Assembly: GCA_910585435.1 (NCBI GenBank)
Contig: CAJUEJ010000010.1
Location: 83,673-147,672, forward strand
Origin: an uncultured Hungatella sp.
GTDB taxonomy: Bacteria; Bacillota; Clostridia; Lachnospirales; Lachnospiraceae
Length of the DNA stretch: 64,000 nt
Reading direction: 5' to 3'
Below the pieces are notes generated by a model that was not told the DNA's origin, made no database searches, and worked only from the letters and a program-made list of their open reading frames with translations. This document shows positions 8,382 through 16,170 of the stretch, in pieces. Position 1 is the stretch's first letter. Every line of letters begins with the position of its first letter. Position numbers and translations under genes: made by a program.

Positions 8382-9278
8382 ATGAAGGACAAGGAAAATG
8401 TAAAAAATATTATTATAGGAGCAGCAGTCCTTATTATTTTTGCATTGGTACTGGTACTGCTTGCCAGGATCCAGAAGGAAGGGGAAAAGAATGAGGACTG
8501 GCGGGTGGAAGGCCAGGTTGTAAAGAGAGAGGTTGTCACACGGGATGATGAGGAAAACGGGACGGAGAAGGTGTATCTCATTGACTGTGAGGATGAAAAC
8601 GGCGTTGTCCATACATTTGAATTGACCGACAGGGCGCTGGAGGGGAATATCGGGGCGGCCCAGGCCTTCAGGGAGATAGAAACAGGAAAGGCCTACCGGT
8701 TCAAGGTAGGCTGGCATGAGAAACGGGTGATGGAAAAGCCAGGATACTACCCCAGTATCTATGGAGCTGCTTCCCTTGTGGAATTTAACCTGGAAGTAGC
8801 CGGGGAGAAGACAGAGGCTTCTCTGGACATGGCGGATGCGTCAGAGAAGGAAAGGGACAGAGGATCTGCAGGCGCCGGACAGCAGCCAGGAAGCAAAGAA
8901 CCGACAGGGGCCGGAGACACCACAGGCAGCAGGGAGACGACAGAAGGGTCGGATACCCAGGGCGGGAGAGGGACGACAGCAGCCCCGGAGGCTTCAGGCA
9001 GCAGAGGAATGGCAGCAGGGGCAGATATCTCAGACAGACTGGAGTCAGCCACAGCTCAGGATAAAGAGGAACAGGAAAGTCCTGCCAAATTGGAAATCGG
9101 AGGAATCAAGATTGAGCCGGTGGAAGAAACTATAGATGAAGAGTTGCTTGAAAGCCTGGAGGAACGGATAAAAGAAGATCTGGAGGAGAGTATCCGGGCA
9201 GAGCTGGAGGAAAGCTTTGATGTGGAGCGCAAATCCCTTCAGAAGGAGATCGAGAATCTGCAGGAGAGGCTGAGATAA
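8382..9278 (+). CDS. Membrane-anchored acidic coiled-coil protein, function unknown
   Basis: I do not recognise this 298-residue protein. One N-terminal hydrophobic helix (about residues 9-28, NIIIGAAVLIIFALVLVLLA) is followed by a compact domain to about 140 containing YLIDCEDENGVVHTFELTD, then a low-complexity linker rich in Gly, Ser, Thr and Ala (about 155-225) and a strongly acidic, probably coiled-coil C-terminus with repeated Glu-Glu-Leu patterns (about 245-298). This suggests a membrane-tethered protein with a folded domain outside and an extended spacer. The ATG follows AAAAGGTG. It is 50 bases upstream of the SufC-like gene on the same strand and could be co-transcribed, but nothing in it points to iron-sulfur work. 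A partial similarity to DUF3592-type domains is possible but was not established. Confidence 0.75.
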   Translation: MKDKENVKNIIIGAAVLIIFALVLVLLARIQKEGEKNEDWRVEGQVVKREVVTRDDEENGTEKVYLIDCEDENGVVHTFELTDRALEGNIGAAQAFREIETGKAYRFKVGWHEKRVMEKPGYYPSIYGAASLVEFNLEVAGEKTEASLDMADASEKERDRGSAGAGQQPGSKEPTGAGDTTGSRETTEGSDTQGGRGTTAAPEASGSRGMAAGADISDRLESATAQDKEEQESPAKLEIGGIKIEPVEETIDEELLESLEERIKEDLEESIRAELEESFDVERKSLQKEIENLQERLR

Positions 9279-9328
9279 GGATCCGGGACAGAACGAAGGG
9301 CTGCATAGATTGTAAAAGGAGAAGTTAT

Positions 9329-10066
9329 ATGCTTACATTAGAAAATTTATCGTTTGGCGTACAGGAAGAAAAGGGTGAAAAGGAAATCATCCGCAACCTG
9401 AACCTGACTATAGGCGACCATAAATTTGTGGTGATTACCGGGCCTAACGGAGGCGGCAAGTCTACGCTTGCCAAACTTATTGCAGGAATTGAAATGCCTA
9501 CGGAAGGGAAGATCACGCTGGACGGGGAGGACATCACAGAGAAGGGAATTACGGAGCGGGCCAATGCAGGCATCAGCTATGCATTCCAGCAGCCGGTGCG
9601 CTTTAAAGGCGTACAGGTGCTGGATCTGATCCGGCTGGCAGCCAGGAAGAAGCTGTCTGTGGCAGATTCCTGTCAGTATTTGTCAGAGGTAGGGCTGTGC
9701 GCCAAGGATTACATTAACCGGGAAGTCAATGCCAGCCTGTCAGGAGGTGAGCTAAAGAGGATCGAGATCGCCACGGTTCTTGCCAGAGGGACCAGGCTGT
9801 CTGTATTTGACGAGCCGGAGGCCGGGATCGATCTGTGGAGCTTCCAGAATCTTATTGCAGTGTTTGAGCGGATGCGGGAGACGACGAAAGGCACCGTGCT
9901 GATTATTTCCCATCAGGAGCGGATCTTGAATATTGCAGATGAGATTGTGGTGATTAAGGACGGGCAGATTGCCAGCCAGGGAACCAGGGAGCAGATTCTT
10001 CCAGGGCTTTTAGGGACCACGTCGGCAGTGGACGCCTGCAGCAAGTTTTATAAGGGGGAACGATAA
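9329..10066 (+). CDS. SufC-like Fe-S assembly ATPase (SmsC type)
   Basis: A 245-residue ABC ATPase. Walker A is GPNGGGKST, the Q-loop lies in SYAFQQPVRF, the signature is LSGGELKR, and Walker B with D-loop is LSVFDEPEAGIDLW, the form typical of SufC. It should form a complex with the SufB-like protein encoded next (start 2 bases after this stop), acting in the cytoplasm as a scaffold where ATP hydrolysis drives Fe-S cluster assembly or release. No SufD, SufS or SufU gene is present, so this is the minimal two-gene SufCB or SmsCB arrangement known from archaea and anaerobic bacteria rather than the full SUF operon. A ribosome site AAAGGAGAAG precedes the ATG. The sulfur donor must come from elsewhere or from free sulfide. 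Confidence 0.9.
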   Translation: MLTLENLSFGVQEEKGEKEIIRNLNLTIGDHKFVVITGPNGGGKSTLAKLIAGIEMPTEGKITLDGEDITEKGITERANAGISYAFQQPVRFKGVQVLDLIRLAARKKLSVADSCQYLSEVGLCAKDYINREVNASLSGGELKRIEIATVLARGTRLSVFDEPEAGIDLWSFQNLIAVFERMRETTKGTVLIISHQERILNIADEIVVIKDGQIASQGTREQILPGLLGTTSAVDACSKFYKGER

Positions 10067-10067
10067 G

Positions 10068-11003
10068 ATGGCAGATTTTGCAAATATAGATAAGATTCAG
10101 CTTCGTCTTCTGGAGGAGGTGGCGGATCTCCATGAGGTTCCGGCAGGGGCCTTCAATATCCGGGCCAACGGACAGCTGGCCCAGAGAGTGAACTCAGCCA
10201 ACATTGAGATTGTCTCAAAGGAGGACGGCACCGGGATCGATATCCACATTAAGCCGGGAACCAGGAAAGAAAGCGTCCATATTCCGGTGGTTTTAAGCCA
10301 AAGCGGCATAAAAGAGATGGTATACAATGATTTCTATATCGGGGATGACGCGGACGTGGTCATCGTGGCAGGCTGCGGCATCCACAACGGCGGCGATGCG
10401 GATTCCAAGCATGATGGGCTTCACCGGTTTTTTGTGGGAAAGAATGCCAAGGTTAAATATGTGGAGAAGCATTACGGGGCAGGAGACGGCAGGGGAAAGC
10501 GGATCATGAACCCGGCCACGGAAGTCACCATGGAGGAGAACAGCTACATGGAGATGGAGATGGTACAGATAAAGGGGGTGGATTCCACCAAGAGAAGCAC
10601 CAGGGCGGACCTGGCGGCAGGGGCCAAGCTGGTTATAAGAGAGCGTCTTCTGACCCATGGAACCCAGTATGCGGAAAGCGGGTTCGTGGTGAATCTCAAT
10701 GGGGCGGATTCCAGCACCAACGTGATCTCCCGGTCTGTGGCCAAGGAGGAATCCAGCCAGCTGTTTATCGCGGAAATCAACGGCAATGCCAGATGTGCAG
10801 GCCACTCGGAGTGCGACGCCATCATCATGGACAACGCAAAAATCAGCGCCATCCCCAAGATTACTGCCAATGATGTGGATGCTGCGCTGATTCATGAGGC
10901 GGCCATCGGCAAGATCGCAGGGGAGCAGATTATAAAGCTTATGACCCTGGGGCTTACAGAGGCCGAGGCGGAAGCCCAGATTGTGGACGGATTTTTGAAA
11001 TAG
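10068..11003 (+). CDS. SufB-like Fe-S scaffold protein (SmsB type)
   Basis: A 311-residue member of the SufB/SufD superfamily, much shorter than classical SufB (about 470 residues). The beta-helix core is recognisable from VVIVAGCGIHNGGDADSKHD through TRADLAAGAKLVIRERLL to GNARCAGHSECDAIIMDNAK and the C-terminal ITANDVDAALIHEAAIGKIA, the region that contacts SufC. The cysteine and histidine in RCAGHSECD and the Glu-His pair in the C-terminal segment are candidate cluster ligands by analogy. It is translationally coupled to the SufC-like gene. The likely complex is B2C2. It ends 1 base from the 3' end of the convergent pilT-like gene, so no separate terminator lies between them. Confidence 0.88.
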   Translation: MADFANIDKIQLRLLEEVADLHEVPAGAFNIRANGQLAQRVNSANIEIVSKEDGTGIDIHIKPGTRKESVHIPVVLSQSGIKEMVYNDFYIGDDADVVIVAGCGIHNGGDADSKHDGLHRFFVGKNAKVKYVEKHYGAGDGRGKRIMNPATEVTMEENSYMEMEMVQIKGVDSTKRSTRADLAAGAKLVIRERLLTHGTQYAESGFVVNLNGADSSTNVISRSVAKEESSQLFIAEINGNARCAGHSECDAIIMDNAKISAIPKITANDVDAALIHEAAIGKIAGEQIIKLMTLGLTEAEAEAQIVDGFLK

Positions 11004-11004
11004 C

Positions 11005-12192
11005 CTACCGCAGCTTCCTGGAAAGCATATCCGGGTTGGAGGCATAGGTCAATGCAGTCTCCCGGGTGATGGTGCCTTCCTTATAAAGATTTGCCAGGCT
11101 GGAATCCATGGATATCATGTCCTGGCCTGAGGAGGAGTAGATAATCCCGTCGATCTGAGGAATCTTGTTGTCCCGGATCATATTGCGGATCGCTGGTGTG
11201 ACGGTCATGATCTCAAAGGCCGGAACCAGCGTTCCATGTACTGTGGGAACCAGATGCTGGGATACCACTGCCTGAAGAACCATGGAAAGCTGCACCGCAA
11301 TCTGGCGCTGCTGGCTGGGCGGGAACACGTCGATGATCCGGTCGATGGTGTTGGCGCTGCCGATGGTGTGAAGGGTGGAGAAAATCAGGTGTCCGGTCTC
11401 CGCGGCGGTCATGGCAATCTGTATAGTCTCATAATCCCGCATCTCACCGAGAAGAATCACGTCAGGGCTCTGCCTTAAGACGGCCCGGAGGGCAGATACA
11501 TAGCTTTCCGTATCCACATTGATTTCTCTCTGGCTGATGATGCTTTTTTTGTGCTGGTGCAAAAACTCCAGAGGATCCTCCAGGGTGACGATGTGTTTCT
11601 CAAAATTCCGGTTGATGTCATCGATCATACAGGCCAGGGTAGTGGATTTGCCGCTTCCGGCGGAGCCTGTCACCAGCACCAGGCCTTTGGAAAAACGGTC
11701 CAGCGCCATAACATTTTCAGGGATCCCCAGGGCAGCAGGATCCGGAAGGGAAAAGGTGATGATCCGGATCACGGCGGAGAGGGATCCTCTCTGTTTGTAT
11801 GCGCTGATTCGGAAGCGGGACATTCCCGGGATGGCAAAGGAGAAATCGTCATCCCCGGTTTCCAGCAGCTGATCCATGGAACGGCCTTTTGTAAGCCCGT
11901 AAATCTCTGTGATAATCTGTCTGGTATCATCGGGAAGAAGCCGTGTCTCATCGGTCTGCACGATTTTATTGTTGATCCGCATAGATGCCGGCCGTCCCGC
12001 CAGAATAAAGAGATCAGAGGCCACGCTGTCAGCCTGCCTTACGGCGGCATCCAGTTTTCTGGTATCCTGGCTTAAGGTGTGGGCTTTTACAAACACCTGA
12101 AGGCACAGGGCGCTTATAAGAGAAAAGAACAGGATGGCAAGGATGATTTCCATCAGAAGCAGGCCGGATCGGCTGGAGGAATCTGATTTCAT
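11005..12192 (-). CDS. Prepilin N-terminus fused to PilT-type retraction ATPase
   Basis: This 395-residue protein is a chimera. Residues 1 to about 58 are a type IV prepilin leader and helix: SRSG then LLLMEIILAILFFSLISALC, with Gly10 as the cleavage position and Glu at +5, followed by the charged helix AHTLSQDTRKLDAAVRQ. From about residue 57 (ASDLFILAGRPASMRIN) it is a PilT-family ATPase to the end: Walker A TGSAGSGKSTT (about 175-185), Asp box TLEDPLEF, Walker B VILLGEMRDYET, His box AETGHLIFSTLHT. PilT normally is a cytosolic hexamer that retracts pili and has no membrane helix. The reading frame is continuous, so a fused, membrane-anchored product could be made. A deletion joining two genes of one pilin operon, at the shared ASDL-like region, is the simplest origin. 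It overlaps the DUF4860 gene by 4 bases. Confidence 0.85.
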   Translation of the reverse strand: MKSDSSSRSGLLLMEIILAILFFSLISALCLQVFVKAHTLSQDTRKLDAAVRQADSVASDLFILAGRPASMRINNKIVQTDETRLLPDDTRQIITEIYGLTKGRSMDQLLETGDDDFSFAIPGMSRFRISAYKQRGSLSAVIRIITFSLPDPAALGIPENVMALDRFSKGLVLVTGSAGSGKSTTLACMIDDINRNFEKHIVTLEDPLEFLHQHKKSIISQREINVDTESYVSALRAVLRQSPDVILLGEMRDYETIQIAMTAAETGHLIFSTLHTIGSANTIDRIIDVFPPSQQRQIAVQLSMVLQAVVSQHLVPTVHGTLVPAFEIMTVTPAIRNMIRDNKIPQIDGIIYSSSGQDMISMDSSLANLYKEGTITRETALTYASNPDMLSRKLR

Positions 12193-12584
12193 GGGACACT
12201 CCTTTCTGCGGCAATCAGGGAGGCTGTCTCCCCCCGGCTGTCAGCCGTCGTAAAATGATAGAGGCCATCGCCTAAAGCCTCTATGGACAGGGAGGAGACT
12301 GCTGTAATATCTCTTCCGTCCTTTAAAGAAAAGGCTGTGCTGTCCTTGACAAACAGCTCCTTTAACATCCCTTCCTGCTCATAGATGTAGGTGGTGCAGG
12401 CAGTCCCTTCATAGTCCATGGATATGGACAGACAGTCTGTATTTTCAATGGACACAACCTTCAGGGCCCCTTTTGCATCGGTCTGCCGTAGCTTTTCTGA
12501 GATATATGCAAGGGCGGCGCTTCTGTGTGGATGTTCGGGAAAGGGAGGGGCAGGTCGGTCCGGCTCCGGCACTTTAAGGGACAA
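12189..12584 (-). pseudogene. DUF4860 pilin-associated protein, 5'-truncated
   Basis: From about 12518 leftwards the product matches the DUF4860 family found in Clostridia pilin operons: ALAYISEKLRQTDAKGALKV, TACTTYIYEQEGMLKELFV and the C-terminal YHFTTADSRGETASLIAAE. Members normally begin with a short basic segment and one transmembrane helix. Here that part is missing: the first 22 residues of the open frame are a proline-rich sequence (PAPPFPEHPH) that is simply the antisense of the transglutaminase gene. The gene therefore lost its own start, promoter and membrane anchor. It overlaps the ATG of the prepilin-PilT chimera in an ATGA arrangement, so the two were one operon. It is probably not functional. 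Confidence 0.7.
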
Positions 12585-13392
12585 TACCCCTCAGGTTCTG
12601 ACTCCCCAGGCTTCCGGGACTGTGGTATACGGAAATGACTATATAGATATCGATGCCTCCCACACAGAGGAAGGCTATTTTATGGTGAAATATAAGGGGG
12701 ACAACGAGAAGGTAAAGCTGCGGATGGCCGGGCCGGGTGGGGAGGAGTACTATTACCTGCTGTCTGATTCCGGAGAATACGAGACATTTCCCCTTCCCTG
12801 CGGAAGCGGGGACTACCAGGTTCAGATCCTGGAAAATATAACAGGGGACAATTATGCCATCGCCTGCTCGGCGGATTTGCAGGTATCTGTCGGGGATGAG
12901 CTGCGGCCTTTTCTCTACCCCAACCAGTATGTAAATTTCAGCCCGGACAGCCAGGCTGTGGCGAAGGGAAAGGAGCTGGCAGAGAATACATATTCGGAGC
13001 TGGATGTGATTACAAATGTATACCACTACGTCATCGGGGAGATCACTTACGACGAGGAGAAGGCCCGGAATGTGGCTTACGGATATCTTCCGGTGATTGA
13101 TGAGACCCTGTCTTCCGGAAAGGGAATCTGTTTTGACTATGCGGCCCTTATGAGCGCCATGCTCCGCTCTCAGGGAATTCCCACCAAGCTGGAGATCGGG
13201 TATGCAGGGGAGGCATATCACGCCTGGATCAGCACCTATATCGCCGAGATAGGATGGGTGGACAAGATCATCGAATTTGACGGAACCTCCTGGGTGCTGA
13301 TGGATCCCACCCTGGGAGCCAACAACGACAGGGCGTCGGTGGCTGCCTATATCGGGGACGGATCCAAATATATGGTTAAATATTCTTACTGA
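12418..13392 (+). CDS. Transglutaminase-like (cysteine protease fold) lipoprotein, 5'-truncated
   Basis: The domain from about 12960 to 13320 is a transglutaminase-like fold with the catalytic triad visible: Cys in SSGKGICFDYAALM, His in GEAYHAWIST and Asp in WVLMDPTLG. The native protein appears to begin near 12514 at AALLCGCSGKGGAG, where LCGC looks like a lipobox, followed by a Ser/Thr/Pro-rich spacer and a beta-sandwich segment. The hydrophobic core of the signal peptide and the true start codon are missing: the frame upstream (MDMDRQSVFSM...) is antisense DUF4860 coding sequence, without a convincing ribosome site. Intact relatives are surface lipoproteins thought to act on cell-wall or surface proteins. 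As it stands the product would probably not be exported. The catalytic domain itself is complete. Confidence 0.75.
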   Translation: MDMDRQSVFSMDTTFRAPFASVCRSFSEIYARAALLCGCSGKGGAGRSGSGTLRDNTPQVLTPQASGTVVYGNDYIDIDASHTEEGYFMVKYKGDNEKVKLRMAGPGGEEYYYLLSDSGEYETFPLPCGSGDYQVQILENITGDNYAIACSADLQVSVGDELRPFLYPNQYVNFSPDSQAVAKGKELAENTYSELDVITNVYHYVIGEITYDEEKARNVAYGYLPVIDETLSSGKGICFDYAALMSAMLRSQGIPTKLEIGYAGEAYHAWISTYIAEIGWVDKIIEFDGTSWVLMDPTLGANNDRASVAAYIGDGSKYMVKYSY

Positions 13393-13735
13393 CGTGCATC
13401 CCCCGGAGGGGTTACAGGCCCCCTTTCATTCATGGCGGCGCCTGACGGCAGGCATGGGGATTTAGTGACAGAGTCGGAGCGTTTAACAAATAACCATAAA
13501 ATATATTAAATATATTTAAATTAAATAAAAATGGCAGAAAGCCGGATATCTTATGCTTTATAAAGTTTTTATAAAACCAGAGGTAGCCGGTTTTTGTTTT
13601 TTTTAAGAACAATCGGTCGACATGTAGACTTTTGGATGCCTGGGGGGGATATAATACAACCTGAGAAAATGGAACAGCCATGAAAACATTTTGACTTGTT
13701 TTGAAATTTTAAAGTTTTAACATGTGGGTGTATAT
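13393..13735. other. AT-rich leader upstream of the capsule operon
   Basis: This 343-bp stretch holds no gene. It contains a GC-rich hairpin after the transglutaminase stop (GGAGGGG/CCCCCTT, about 13405-13428), a very AT-rich block at 13485-13535, a weak 6-bp hairpin followed by a T-run (13573-13604), and a good -10 box TATAAT at 13650-13655 with only a poor -35 (TAGACT, 19-base spacer). TTGACT at 13691 has no matching -10. The T-run hairpin lies upstream of the TATAAT, so the two may terminate and restart transcription. Confidence 0.45.
13573..13604 (+). terminator. Possible weak terminator in the capsule leader
   Basis: A 6-bp stem AAAACC/GGTTTT (13573-13578 with 13589-13594) is followed by a long T-rich run with a single G and two As near its end. 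The stem is short and GC-poor, so efficiency is doubtful. Confidence 0.35.
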
Positions 13736-14476
13736 ATGAGTGAGAGAAAAATCATAGATGTGCATGCCCATATTGTTCCGGAGGTGGACGATGGGGCCCG
13801 CAGCATAAAGGAGTCCTGTCGTCTATTAAGTTTGGCCGCAGGCCAGGGAATCAGAGAAGTCATCGCCACGCCTCACAGTTTCAGAGGGAAACGTGTGGAG
13901 GAGCTGAAAGCAGTGACAGAACAGATACAGAAGGAGATGCGGTATCTGTATCCGGATTTTACCCTGCATCTGGGGCAGGAAAATTTCTACCGCGAGGAGC
14001 TGCCTGCCCGCTTAAGGGAGGGGAAGGCGCTTACCATGACAGACAGCCGGTATGTCCTGGTGGAATTTGATCCTGGGGTTACCTATGACGCCTTATACCG
14101 GGGGATCCACACTCTGTCTTCCATCGGATACCTTCCGGTTCTGGCCCACGTGGAGCGATACCGGTGCATGCGCCGGGAAGAGAGGATGGAGGAGCTGACA
14201 GACAAAGGATGTTTTCTACAGATGAATTATAAAGGCCTTCAGGGCAGATGGTATAACAAGAATGTCCGCTGGTGCCGCAGGCAGGTGACAGAAGGCAGGA
14301 TCCATCTGCTGGGAACGGATATGCACCGGACTGATTTCAGGCCGCCAGTGATTACAGAGGCTCTGGGGTGGCTGGAAAGCCATGTGGACGGGGAACAGCT
14401 GGATGCCATGACCCGTGAAAATCCCTTAAAGCTTATATGCTACAAGAACAAAGATGAAGTACACCAGGAGAAGTAA
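13736..14476 (+). CDS. CapC/CpsB-type tyrosine-protein phosphatase (PHP family)
   Basis: A 246-residue metal-dependent phosphatase of the PHP superfamily. The first metal motif is IDVHAHIVPEVDDGARS; others are VIATPHSF, the conserved Glu in LHLGQENFY, VLAHVERY and HLLGTDMHR. In capsule loci this enzyme removes phosphate from the tyrosine-rich tail of the CapB/CpsD kinase, which is encoded two genes downstream here. The start at 13736 (MSERK) is preferred over an upstream GTG because the family begins right before the H-x-H motif; the ribosome site is weak. It is the first gene of the block phosphatase, Wzz-like, kinase, with the next ATG 2 bases after its stop. All visible metal-binding residues are present. 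Confidence 0.9.
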   Translation: MSERKIIDVHAHIVPEVDDGARSIKESCRLLSLAAGQGIREVIATPHSFRGKRVEELKAVTEQIQKEMRYLYPDFTLHLGQENFYREELPARLREGKALTMTDSRYVLVEFDPGVTYDALYRGIHTLSSIGYLPVLAHVERYRCMRREERMEELTDKGCFLQMNYKGLQGRWYNKNVRWCRRQVTEGRIHLLGTDMHRTDFRPPVITEALGWLESHVDGEQLDAMTRENPLKLICYKNKDEVHQEK

Positions 14477-14478
14477 GT

Positions 14479-15279
14479 ATGGAAAAGAAGCGCAACACCA
14501 GTACATATAATGACGACGAAATCGATTTGCTGGAACTGTTTATGGTTCTGAAGCGGAAGCTGTGGCTCATACTTATCATGGCTTTCTTAGGAGGAGGCAT
14601 AGCAGGGGCATTTAGCAAATTCGTACTGATTCCCCAGTACAATTCCAGCGCCATGCTCTACATTCTTTCCAAGGAGACCACCCTTACGTCTCTGGCGGAT
14701 CTGCAGATAGGAAGCCAGTTAACCAAAGATTATACGGTGATCGTAACCAGCCGTCCGGTTCTGGAGGAGGTTATCAGCCGCCTGAATCTGGATATTACAT
14801 ACAAGGAACTGAGAGAAAAAATAACCATCGACAATCCGAAAGATACCCGAATCCTTACGCTGACGGTTCAGGATCCGGATCCCATGCTGGCAAAGCTGAT
14901 CGTGGATCAGGTGGCTGCCACGGCCTCTGATTACATCGGCGACATCATGGAGATGGTTCCGCCCAAGCTGATTGAAGACGGAGAGGCAGCCGTCTATCCC
15001 GTCAGCCCCAACAACAAGAAAAACGCCCTTTTAGGCGCTGTTGCAGGTGCAGGCCTGATCTGCGGCCTGATTACCATAGGATTTATCTTAAATGACACGG
15101 TGCAGACAGAAGAGGACGTGGAGAAATATCTGAACCTGACGGTTCTGGCATCCGTGCCGGAGCGGGGAGGAAAGAGCAAAAAGGGAAAGAAGGATAAAAA
15201 GAAGGGGTCGGAAAAAGAAAAGTCCGGCGGCAAATCTCCTGGAAGATCCAGAAAGAAACAGGGGAAGGGAGAGAAATAG
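14479..15279 (+). CDS. Wzz/CapA-like chain-length and kinase-activator protein
   Basis: A 266-residue polysaccharide co-polymerase. After the acidic N-terminus (DDEIDLLELFMVLKRK) come one transmembrane helix (about 30-52), an extracytoplasmic domain to about 190 (SSAMLYILSKET, VLEEVISRLNLDITY, KITIDNPKDTRILTLTVQDP), a second helix (about 185-205, NALLGAVAGAGLICGLITI) and a cytoplasmic tail. The tail is unusually long and basic (SKKGKKDKKKGSEKEKSGG). In Gram-positives this protein activates the separate CapB/CpsD tyrosine kinase and sets polymer length. It lies between the phosphatase (2-base gap) and the kinase (immediately adjacent), so the three are translationally coupled. Confidence 0.9.
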   Translation: MEKKRNTSTYNDDEIDLLELFMVLKRKLWLILIMAFLGGGIAGAFSKFVLIPQYNSSAMLYILSKETTLTSLADLQIGSQLTKDYTVIVTSRPVLEEVISRLNLDITYKELREKITIDNPKDTRILTLTVQDPDPMLAKLIVDQVAATASDYIGDIMEMVPPKLIEDGEAAVYPVSPNNKKNALLGAVAGAGLICGLITIGFILNDTVQTEEDVEKYLNLTVLASVPERGGKSKKGKKDKKKGSEKEKSGGKSPGRSRKKQGKGEK

Positions 15280-16011
15280 ATGAGCAGTCAGGTATTGACC
15301 TTAAAGAAAAATGAGGAAGAGGATTACAATTTTGAGGAGGCCATAAAAACCCTCCGGACCAACCTTCAGTTCTGCGGAAAAAGCATCCGTGTAGTCATGT
15401 TTACCAACTCTCTCCCAGATGCAGGAAAAAGCGAGATTTCCTTCTGCCTGGCACGGTCTCTGGCCCAGATTGGCAAAAAGACCCTTCTGGTGGATGCGGA
15501 TATCCGCAAATCCGAGCTGATAACACGCTGTGAGGCGGAACATGATATCTGCGGCCTGTCCGAGTATTTAAGCGGCCAGAGGACCTACGGAGATATTATC
15601 TACCAGACAAGCGAAGAGAATATGGACATTATTTTAGCCGGCCCCTATTCTCCCAACCCGGCGGAGCTTCTGGAAGAGGATCTGTTTGAAAAATTATTCC
15701 AGGCGGTCAGGATGTCCTATGACTATGTGATTGTAGACACCCCGCCTATGGCCAAGGTGATAGACGGGGCCATAGCGGCCAGGCAGTGTGACGGGGCGGT
15801 GATTGTGATAGAAAGCGGGACGGTCAGCTACCATCTGGAGCAGAGGACCAAGGAGCAGCTGGAAAAGGCAGGCTGCAGAATCCTGGGAACCGTGCTGAAT
15901 AAAGTGGATATCCGCAGCAAAGGGTATTATGGAAAATACGGGAAGTACGGAAAGTATGGGAAATACGGCAGATACGACGAAGGCTACGGCGCAGAGCGAG
16001 GGAAAAAGTAA
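15280..16011 (+). CDS. CapB/CpsD-type bacterial tyrosine kinase
   Basis: A 243-residue BY-kinase. Walker A is degenerate in spelling but in place (NSLPDAGKSEIS), Walker A' is LLVDADIRKS, and Walker B is YVIVDTPPMAKV. The C-terminus carries the autophosphorylation cluster as a tandem Gly-Lys-Tyr repeat: KGYYGKYGKYGKYGKYGRY, then two more tyrosines. The kinase is cytosolic and activated by the Wzz-like partner encoded just upstream; cycles of phosphorylation and dephosphorylation by the CapC-like phosphatase control capsule assembly. The repeat is made of 9-base units, so its length could vary by slippage. Genes for the rest of a capsule pathway do not follow: the next two are a broken LCP gene and a truncated priming transferase. 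Confidence 0.92.
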   Translation: MSSQVLTLKKNEEEDYNFEEAIKTLRTNLQFCGKSIRVVMFTNSLPDAGKSEISFCLARSLAQIGKKTLLVDADIRKSELITRCEAEHDICGLSEYLSGQRTYGDIIYQTSEENMDIILAGPYSPNPAELLEEDLFEKLFQAVRMSYDYVIVDTPPMAKVIDGAIAARQCDGAVIVIESGTVSYHLEQRTKEQLEKAGCRILGTVLNKVDIRSKGYYGKYGKYGKYGKYGRYDEGYGAERGKK

Positions 16012-16012
16012 A

Positions 16013-16138
16013 CCTGCATGTGCCCGGCAGTGGACATACCGCCGCACAGAAAAGTCAGGCGGGCACATTGGGCATACCTGAATGGATGCCGCCTAATCGG
16101 CGGCGGGGCTTAAAGCAAGCCTGCATGTGCCCGGCAGC
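16013..16138. repeat. Pair of 18-bp direct repeats
   Basis: CCTGCATGTGCCCGGCAG occurs at 16013-16030 and again at 16121-16138, 108 bases apart, in the gap between the kinase and the broken LCP gene. The sequence between includes a GC-rich hairpin (GCCGCCTAATCGGCGGC). The repeats may mark a past duplication or deletion. Confidence 0.7.
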
Positions 16139-16170
16139 AGGGTTTAAAGTAAGAGGATGAGGTAAGAGAC

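Noticed and set aside
9709..9894. Small minus-strand frame inside the SufC-like gene
   Set aside because: Antisense shadow of a well-supported ATPase gene.
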